Positions 57,855 through 64,000 of a stretch of 64,000 bases of DNA are shown here, in pieces. Made by a program: the position numbers and the translations under genes. Origin of the DNA: Datnioides undecimradiatus (Eukaryota; Chordata; Actinopteri; Lobotiformes; Datnioididae); contig WARS01000071.1 of NCBI GenBank assembly GCA_008933995.1, positions 2,095,047 to 2,159,046 of the forward strand, in the 5' to 3' direction. Positions within the stretch are counted from its first letter, which is position 1. Each line of letters opens with the position of its first letter. The notes under the pieces are model-generated. The model was not told where the DNA came from, did no database searches, and saw only the letters and a list, made by a program, of their open reading frames with translations.

Positions 57855-57884
<30 letters not shown>
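57855..57884. repeat. (CA)n microsatellite
   Basis: Fifteen CA units, followed by irregular CACG-rich sequence to about 57915. It lies directly upstream of the presumed promoter region. Confidence 0.95.
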
Positions 57885-57887
<3 letters not shown>

Positions 57888-58050
57888 TCACGCACGCACA
57901 CGCGCAGACACACACGGTCTCACACAGTGCAGTTTTGCCTCTCCGATCCAAATGCGCATACAAGATGGGTTACTAGCGCGGAGATGGAGAAGAGAGGGAG
58001 AGAGTGGAGGGGTGAGGAGGGGGGGTGAGCAAGCCCTCATCGATCTGTCC

Positions 58051-58081
58051 GAGAGAGAGGGGGGAGAGAGAGAGAGAGAGA
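58051..58081. repeat. (GA)n tract
   Basis: GA units with a GGGGG interruption. Complementary to the CT tract 50 bases downstream. Confidence 0.9.
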
Positions 58082-58128
58082 ATTGAAGAAAGCGGAGCGC
58101 CTGGCTGCATCTTCATCCCAGCAGACCC

Positions 58129-58130
<2 letters not shown>

Positions 58131-58162
<32 letters not shown>
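58131..58162. repeat. (CT)n microsatellite
   Basis: Sixteen CT units, continuing as pyrimidine-rich DNA to about 58235. If transcribed together with the GA tract at 58051, the two would pair. Confidence 0.95.
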
Positions 58163-58165
<3 letters not shown>

Positions 58166-58246
58166 CGCTCTCCTCTGTCTTTCTGTATGTCTCTCTCTCA
58201 CTCTCTGTCTCTCTCTCTCTCCCTCTGTCTGTCTGCCTGCCAGCTG

Positions 58247-58386
58247 ATGCTGACTGGAGGTGAGGCGGTTTCTCTCTCCCCTCGCCATCCCGGGGAAACC
58301 TGGACGGACTGACCGAGGTTCTGGATGTTGACAGCGGCCACTTCTTGGTGATGACAGCGGGGGGGAAGCTGCGAAATCAAAGATAA
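58247..58386 (+). other. Cluster of three upstream open reading frames
   Basis: The ATG at 58247 gives 21 codons to TGA at 58310. The ATG at 58325 gives 8 codons to TGA at 58349. The ATG at 58351 overlaps that stop by one base (TGATG) and gives 11 codons to TAA at 58384. If the exon is real, these would lower translation of the main frame, and the overlapping stop/start would favour reinitiation. Confidence 0.35.
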
Positions 58387-58830
58387 GAGCCCGGAGCGAG
58401 AGCGGACAGAAACCAAGGCAGCGCACAGTGACGCGGGTGGGGAAACGCAACAACTTCCAGCGGTTGCGTCCTGGGGGCGGTTTGCGGGAAGCTCTGGAGC
58501 TGTTGACACCGGAAAAGGTAGGGTACATCTCAGCCTGCTGCAGCGGTGCAAGAGCATTTACAGCACGTATTTACACGCACGTCTGTGTGCACGCACGCAT
58601 GCATCTGTGTCCAGGACCACCACGGCGCGCGCTGCTTGTGAAAACGCGCCTCTGTCCGTCTGCAGTCTGTCACCGTGTTTATGCTGGGCTGCCTCAGCTG
58701 AAAGGTTGCCATAACACACCGTATGGATACTGGCGGCGCGTGGCGCGGCGCGTGCGTGTTGCACTTCTATTTTAAAGTGCTGGATCCGCGCCCTCGCGCT
58801 GCGTTTCCGTGTGTTTGCGGTGCGCGTGTT
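58300..58830. promoter_or_regulatory. CpG-rich region (CpG island candidate)
   Basis: CpG is dense from about 58300, particularly at 58390-58490, 58560-58650 and 58725-58825 (GGCGGCGCGTGGCGCGGCGC). This is the densest CpG region I see in the window. It covers the presumed exon end and the start of the intron. The plus strand after the donor also carries several CACG words near 58565-58605. Confidence 0.6.
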
Positions 58831-60500
58831 GCCTTTAAGTGTGTTTATACCTGCAACTCTTGCTTCATCTCGTGGTGCGTTTGAGTGACGAGGAAATTAG
58901 GAAGTTTGGTGCATTTAAGTAGCCTACTTAAAAAACCTAACGAAGGTGAAACAGTCACTCCTGATCTTATCCGTGTGTGTGTGTGTGTGTGTTTTGTGTA
59001 GGTGCTTTCTTGCGACACTTTCTCTTTACAGTACGAGTGTGCGCGCGTGAGTGAGTGACTCTGGTGTTACTACTGTGATACTTCTCTGCACAGCTTTGGC
59101 ATTAACACACTTCCATACTGATCTGCTGCAAACAAATGCAGGAGCAGACACAGGAGCGCTCGCACTGATCCGTAAAGTCTCACTGTTTCCCACAGAATCG
59201 GAGAACTTGAGGGAATCGCTTGATGCTTGGAGACACTGTTTAACTGTCATGTTTGATGCCCAAGCCTTAGTTATGATCATTATCAGATTAGTTTCATGCA
59301 TAATTATGTGCAAATGTCCTGATTTAGAAGATTTAGGAGGCGAAATCCAGAAGAAACCCAGTGGACGTACAGTTTCAGGTGAACTTCACATGTAAGGGAT
59401 GTGAATGAAGAGCGAGCAGCTCCGCAGGTTGTGAGAAAGCAGCTACTTGTGCACATTTAGTGTAACAGGTTCTCCTCTGGTTTCTTGTAGTTTTAATAAA
59501 AGCAACTTTTAAATACGATTATTGTGCGACACCAAACGCAGCACGTCCTCACTGAGGCGACTTAAAGTCACCGTTTAAGTCACAGAGTTTGACCAAATGA
59601 GCCCAAATCAAAGTCCGCTCACCGGCTGTCGACTGCGCCATCGTCAGGAGATGGCGTTCGCGCAGTCGTCATGAATTTGTGCATATTTGATCTTTTCTTT
59701 ATTCTCAACATCTCTGCCTGGCTCTAAGTATCCAAGCTGTAGAAGACTATTCAAAGTCTCCAGAAGGGCTGGACAGCATGGACCGAACCTCAGTTAGGAT
59801 GCTGCGGCGATGGTGATCAATGCATTTACAAAATATTTACACTTTGACGATGATCCCACGCCTCGATATCGATATATATTTTATTGTTATACTGATTGGC
59901 TTAGTTAGCTTAGCGTTTTTCCATTCAAAAATCAAGATAAACACACAGGACACGGTGACTTAACGGGACCAGGAGGGAAACATGGCTCAGTTGTGTCGTC
60001 ATGACTCGTGGGGAACCCCTGTTGACCTGCTGACACATACACAACACATAGAAACGGAGATCCGTGGTGTTACAGAAGCCAGTGAAGCCGTCATATCCTT
60101 GTTAAACTGCACAGGAACAAAAGCCTATAATGAGCCCCGGACACTGATGTTTGTCTTCACTCGATGCTTCTGTCAGCCCACACTCGCAGACCTTTAAAGG
60201 GAAATAACCTGCTGTTTAATTCCTGATATTGACTTTATTTAGGTTTTGTTCTGTCTGTGGAGACGTGAGTGAGCGTTGGAGAGAGGAGCCGTGCAGAGTT
60301 TGTTGCTGTGGAGGACAGAAACCGTAGCTCAGCGTCTCTAAAAGACCAGAAACCAAACGGTTCATAGCTGCACATCTCTGACCTGTGGCAGCAACACGTC
60401 ACACAACACACAGCTCAGCTCTCACAGGCCGCCTCTGTCGGGTCAGGACGCGCCGAAGTCGCGGCTAGCTGTCGCTCCAAACGGACGCTAACGCTCCCGT
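58519..60500. other. Presumed first intron, no gene seen
   Basis: A (GT)n of ten units lies at 58972-58991. The frame 59051-59395 plus (114 codons) and its minus shadow are unsupported. No acceptor followed by a plausible coding exon could be found. 60240-60500 is richer in GC and directly precedes inverted-repeat pair 2. Confidence 0.4.
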
Positions 60501-60704
60501 CCACACGCTGTCGCTGCTGCCCATCGGCTCTGCAGGGAGCAGTGTAACCGGGATGACTACTGGCAGCCAGAGAAGAGAAGAAACCCTGAACCAAAGCACA
60601 ACTTCCTGAAGAAACATGCTGCTGCAGACTGGAGAGAGCTGCTGCAGACAGGCTGCAGCTAATGCTATTAGCTACGGGCGTCCATCTTTGAGAGATCTAC
60701 CATT
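60501..60704 (-). repeat. Inverted-repeat pair 2, left arm
   Basis: 60501-60673 is the reverse complement of 61552-61724 at 172 of 173 positions by eye, with no gap. The only difference is at the inner end (AGCTAATAG against AGCTGATAG). Then 60674-60704 matches 61457-61487 at about 28 of 31 positions, after skipping 64 bases that exist only in the right arm. The outer end is CCACACGCTGTCGCTGC. No target-site duplication flanks the pair. No coding frame and no known family. Confidence 0.9.
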
Positions 60705-61456
60705 CCTAACATTGTGATTTTAAAGGTATGGTCGGGAAGCTCAAGGGTTGAGTTGAGAACCAAGACAAGGACATAACATTAACCCTGCAGGTGTAGCTTT
60801 AATATACAGACATTTCTATATTATACCACATTAGGTCTTTAGACACACAGGGTTTCTGATTTTTCACAAACTACATAGAAAAATACAGGTTTCTGTGATT
60901 GTTTGTGACTGAAAACCTGCCTCCACTCTGGACTCCGAGGGGTTAACAGCTGAAAGTTTGCTGATACGGCTGGATAATCATCATCTTTCACCGCCTACTG
61001 CCTGTGTTCTCTCACTGTGTGCGACTGGGGGACATGTTCCTGTGTATTTTACTCTCTGTGCTACATGCAGCATCACTGAAGCCTCGGTGCACAGCAAGCT
61101 GCCTTTTGCTGTTTGCTGTCATCGTGGCCCGACCTGTCCCCGTGTGTTTTGTTGATACTCGCTGCAGCAAAGACAGAACAGAGACCAGGATTGTGTCTTT
61201 TTCCTGTGACTGTAAGCAATGGGACAAGCTGTGAACAAGCTGAAGGGCTGAGAAGAAGCAGAGACAGCATCTTCCCCCACAGTTTACCTGAACTCAGCGG
61301 GCTTATTAACAACTGTTTGCGTTATGCGTTTCCTCTGCTGAGGGGCCTGCAGGTATCCAGCACCAAGAGCTGTACTGCAACATCCTGATATCAGTAAAGT
61401 TAGCAGTGTTTCATGCTAGCATCATATCCTGAATGTTCCTGACCACACCTGTTACG
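60705..61456. other. Spacer of inverted-repeat pair 2
   Basis: About 750 bases without similarity between its halves. Frames on both strands at 61004-61234 and 61012-61227 are mirror shadows. Contains TTTAATATACAGACATTTCT and AT-leaning sequence at 60780-60910. Confidence 0.6.
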
Positions 61457-61724
61457 AGTGGTAGATCGCTCAAAGATGGACACCCGTTGAAAGTGTTGTT
61501 GTCCATTAACATGCTAACACCTGCTTCTCTGTGTCCTGCTTCAGTAGCTTTAGCTGATAGCATTAGCTGCAGCCTGTCTGCAGCAGCTCTCTCCAGTCTG
61601 CAGCAGCATGTTTCTTCAGGAAGTTGTGCTTTGGTTCAGGGTTTCTTCTCTTCTCTGGCTGCCAGTAGTCATCCCGGTTACACTGCTCCCTGCAGAGCCG
61701 ATGGGCAGCAGCGACAGCGTGTGG
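61457..61724 (+). repeat. Inverted-repeat pair 2, right arm
   Basis: This arm is 64 bases longer than the left (61488-61551, with CATTAACATGCTAACACCTG and CTTCAGTAGCTTTAGC). Since the flanks of this segment match the left arm, it was either deleted on the left or inserted on the right. The plus frame 61433-61849 runs through the arm, but its left-arm counterpart is not open in the same way, so it is not a gene. Confidence 0.9.
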
Positions 61725-62417
61725 TGACCAATCAGATGCATGCTATAGGGAAAATGGTAACAATTCAAATAATTAGCGTTCGTCATACTTTGGCCATTTT
61801 CATCCCTCTTAATTTAAGTCGATGGGAGTCTGGTCTGTTTCCTCCTTGACCCCAAAACAGTTCAGTTCCAGGTCACGTTATGAAGAAAGACCGTCAAAAG
61901 TCCGCTCCAGGTTTCTACTGCAGACCTTCACACAAACAGGCAGCTCCTGAAGAAACTCCTGACAATGAAAACACACAAACCTGCTGGATTATTCCTCTTG
62001 CTGACACACACACACACAACATCCAGAGACGAGCCCTCATCTTAGTCCTGAGGAAAAGGTCAAAAAACATTTTTCGTCAATGAAATTATCACCGCTTAAA
62101 CTTTGCTACCAGGCTAAACCTTTGCACATCCTGTAGACCAGTAAACCTATCAGGGAAATAAAAAATAATATATAAAAATGGAAGAAGACACTAGCGAGCA
62201 CACTGGCACTGATCAGAAAGCCAATTATATAATGATACAGATCAGCTGAATTTGAATTATTCGAAAGAATTACAAGTTTGTTTTTGGGACAATCCTGCCG
62301 TTTGGTGACAACTTGGTGATATTAACGTGGATTCCTACTGTTTATGCTGCGATCCTTGCGATGAAAGAGAAGCCTTGAAAGCCATGGATCAGTTACCAAT
62401 GTCAACACCAATGCACA
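61725..62417. other. Unique DNA, no gene seen
   Basis: Starts at the outer edge of the inverted repeat with TGACCAATCAGATGCATGC. A short CA tract lies at about 62006-62017. 62155-62290 is AT-rich. Confidence 0.45.
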
Positions 62418-62510
62418 ATGCAGCACCTTGCCTTGCTGACCTGATCGTCCCCCGGTTTGAGTCCAGCCTGGAACCGCTTATTGCGTGTCACCTCGCCGTG
62501 ATGCATGGAT
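62418..62510 (+). mobile_element. Degenerate tRNA-like SINE fragment
   Basis: CCCCGGTTTGAGTCCAGCCT gives a B-box-like GGTTTGAGTCC (62453-62463). GGAACCGCTTATTGCGTGTC ACC follows, which recalls the phrase after the tRNA head of another fish SINE. Only about 90 bases are recognisable. The 86-codon plus frame 62327-62587 runs through it and is therefore doubtful. Confidence 0.4.
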
Positions 62511-64000
62511 CAGATAACACAAATTCAATCATTAAAATAACAGAAATGCCACGCGAGGTTGGAAACTGCAATGAAATGCAGCCGTGAATCACAATAGCTG
62601 CTGCTCGATTAATTAGGTCGTGTTGCTCCCCCCCGTCTGTTCATTCACATTACTGGGATGACACACATTTTATTACTCAGAGATTTCCGGAAATTTGCTG
62701 AAAACTGGTTCAAAATAGCATTATTGGGATCAGTTTACTCAGGAAACACTTACTGAAGAGTAAAAGTTGCTGCAGCTTTAGCTTCCTACATGCATCTTGC
62801 ACTGTTGCATGCAGAAACAGGAACGATATCGGTCTCGTGAGTGCTTCACTGTCCTCTCACACGTAGTAGAAGTGGTACATCGGCCCACCCAGAGTGGCAC
62901 TGCAGCCTTACATGGACACGCACTTCAGGCTCTAAGTTTAACTGCTTATTCATCAAAGCTCAGGCAGCTAAAGTACAAACAGACACTCACACACACTGCT
63001 GCTGCAGCACAGATCGAACCTGGAACGCAATACACACTGTATCTAGACGACAGTGGATGTGAGGAGGGAAGGAGGAAAGGAAAAGGAGATGTAAACAGGC
63101 GGGAGGGAGGGATGGAAGGAAGGAAAAGAGAGAGACGTTAGAGCATATATAAGCCATGTGTATTGAGCCTGGCAGTAACCCCGGGGAAATTCAGCGGCAC
63201 AGCAGAGTTACTTTGCTGTTTTGATTTGATGAATATTCATGATCAGGCAGAGAGAGAGAGAGAGGGAATGAGCCTGGTTCTCGGCATCGTTTTGATGTGT
63301 TGCTGCTGCAGAGAGAGAGAGCGCTGCCTGGTTAGCGAAAACCCGACCTAGTGCACAGCCTGGTGCCAGCAACCTTATCGGTGGTCATAGTCATTTACGA
63401 AAAATTGGTTTAATTCAGGTTAATTTGCCCCAAATGTGTTCAAACTTCACTTTTTGCAAACAGATGCTGTTAAAGTGGTCGACTACTCTAAAATATAAAA
63501 GTGTATGCCTTCTGTTTGTGCTGCCAAAGTTCATGATGAAAGACAAAACTGTTTTCTAGGGTAGTAAGTCCTGATAAGACTTTAAAAGCATGGATCAGCT
63601 GCTCGAACTGGACCTCCCGGATCACGCTTCATGTCACCGGCACCCGAAACGACACCAACGCCCAGTTGTAACATGACTTATGTCTGTATCAGTGACATGG
63701 ACTTCCAGTGTTGTTAATTAGAATCATCTTAATACGCTTGTGAGGCACATTTAACACCTTTATATCTGTTGGATAGTCTGCCTTGTCCACTCCTGGACTC
63801 GCCGAAACCATTTATATTCCATTCTTGGTCTGCCTCCATCCGACCTGCAGACTGATTCTGTCATTTGGGGTTTTTTTTCTTCTTGCTTTCTTACGTGCAC
63901 GACTCTGTGATGTGTAATTTGCGCCGCTGCCTGCTTTGGCAAGTACAATCCTGAAAAAGAGATTTATAATGTAAATGAGACTTCGCTCCTGGCACTGTAG
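62511..64000. other. Unique DNA to the window end, no gene seen
   Basis: 63055-63135 is purine-rich and is followed by CATATATAAG (63144-63153), a TATA-like word without further promoter signals. A perfect 12-base palindrome ATGAATATTCAT lies at 63229-63240 and a short (GA)n at 63249-63263. A run of eight T at 63870-63879 precedes the end. Last frame (minus, 63760-63948) unsupported. Confidence 0.4.

Larger units (their letters stand above)
57960..58517 (+). other. Presumed untranslated first exon of an unnamed gene
   Basis: GA-rich and then CT-rich leader sequence passes into CpG-rich sequence without repeats (58300-58517) and stops at AAAAG|GTAGGG, a good vertebrate donor (GT at 58518). 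Three ATG frames inside it are tiny (22, 8 and 11 amino acids) and end before the donor. No ATG stands open at the donor, so the coding start would be in a later exon, outside the window or beyond what I can see. This pattern of long purine/pyrimidine-rich leader, CpG richness, upstream frames and donor is usual for exon 1 of vertebrate neuronal or developmental genes. That class statement is an inference. The start of transcription cannot be placed from sequence. The long minus frame 58037-58528 and the plus frame 58025-58312 are driven by the GA/CT repeats. Confidence 0.45.

Noticed and set aside
58037-58528. Minus-strand frame of 163 codons
   Set aside because: It is kept open by GA/CT repeats (Arg-Glu and Ser-Leu runs) and lies antisense to the presumed leader exon.
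1-64000. CRISPR arrays, bacterial operons, phage genes, integrated viral genes
   Set aside because: Composition, repeat types and the absence of dense long frames are those of vertebrate DNA. No regular spacer array or viral protein motif was seen.

Overview
The window looks like teleost fish nuclear DNA. It is non-coding throughout as far as I can tell, dense in (CA)n, (GA)n and (CT)n microsatellites, and scattered with degraded copies of repeat families I recognise from memory as common in teleosts. These include a tRNA-derived SINE, 3' ends of an L2-like LINE, mariner transposase fragments, a short element with matching terminal sequences, and several unclassified dispersed repeats. No open frame in any of the six frames can be supported as a protein-coding gene. 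The longest are about 160 codons, which is roughly what chance gives in 64 kb of double-stranded DNA with many dinucleotide repeats. The window is best read as intergenic or intronic sequence with one likely promoter and untranslated first exon near its right end.

Layout. 1-4 kb: microsatellites, a CpG-containing stretch, an antisense tRNA-SINE, a retroposon 3' tail, a mariner C-terminal fragment and the first LINE 3' fragment. 4-22 kb: mostly unique DNA with a short element at 10.3 kb, dispersed-repeat fragments at 5.4, 14.6 and 17.1 kb, and a second LINE fragment at 19.2-19.6 kb. 22-33 kb: copy 1 of dispersed family A (22.3 kb), a third LINE fragment (27.6-27.9 kb) and two promoter-like CCAAT/TATA arrangements (26.6 and 32.6 kb). 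33-45 kb: triplet and minisatellite repeats, two more mariner fragments, a LINE-type 3' tail, a perfect CTCF core match at 36.71 kb and a long pyrimidine-rich block at 41.3-42.1 kb. 45-54 kb: a diverged direct-repeat pair (family B), an imperfect inverted-repeat pair with 1.1 kb between the arms, a near-perfect small hairpin inside that spacer, and copy 2 of family A. 54-64 kb: unique DNA, then a CpG-rich region at 58 kb, and a second, almost perfect inverted-repeat pair at 60.5/61.7 kb.

At 58 kb a GA/CT-rich leader runs into a CpG-rich segment carrying three very short upstream frames and ends in an AAAAG|GTAGGG donor. I read this as a plus-strand, untranslated exon 1 whose coding exons lie beyond the window. 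I cannot name the gene.

No new protein system is visible. The most unusual signals are structural: the two inverted-repeat pairs, the isolated hairpin, and family A copies 31 kb apart that match at 204 of 205 positions. Family names rest on my memory of repeat sequences and on short transposase or reverse-transcriptase motifs; none was checked by a search.
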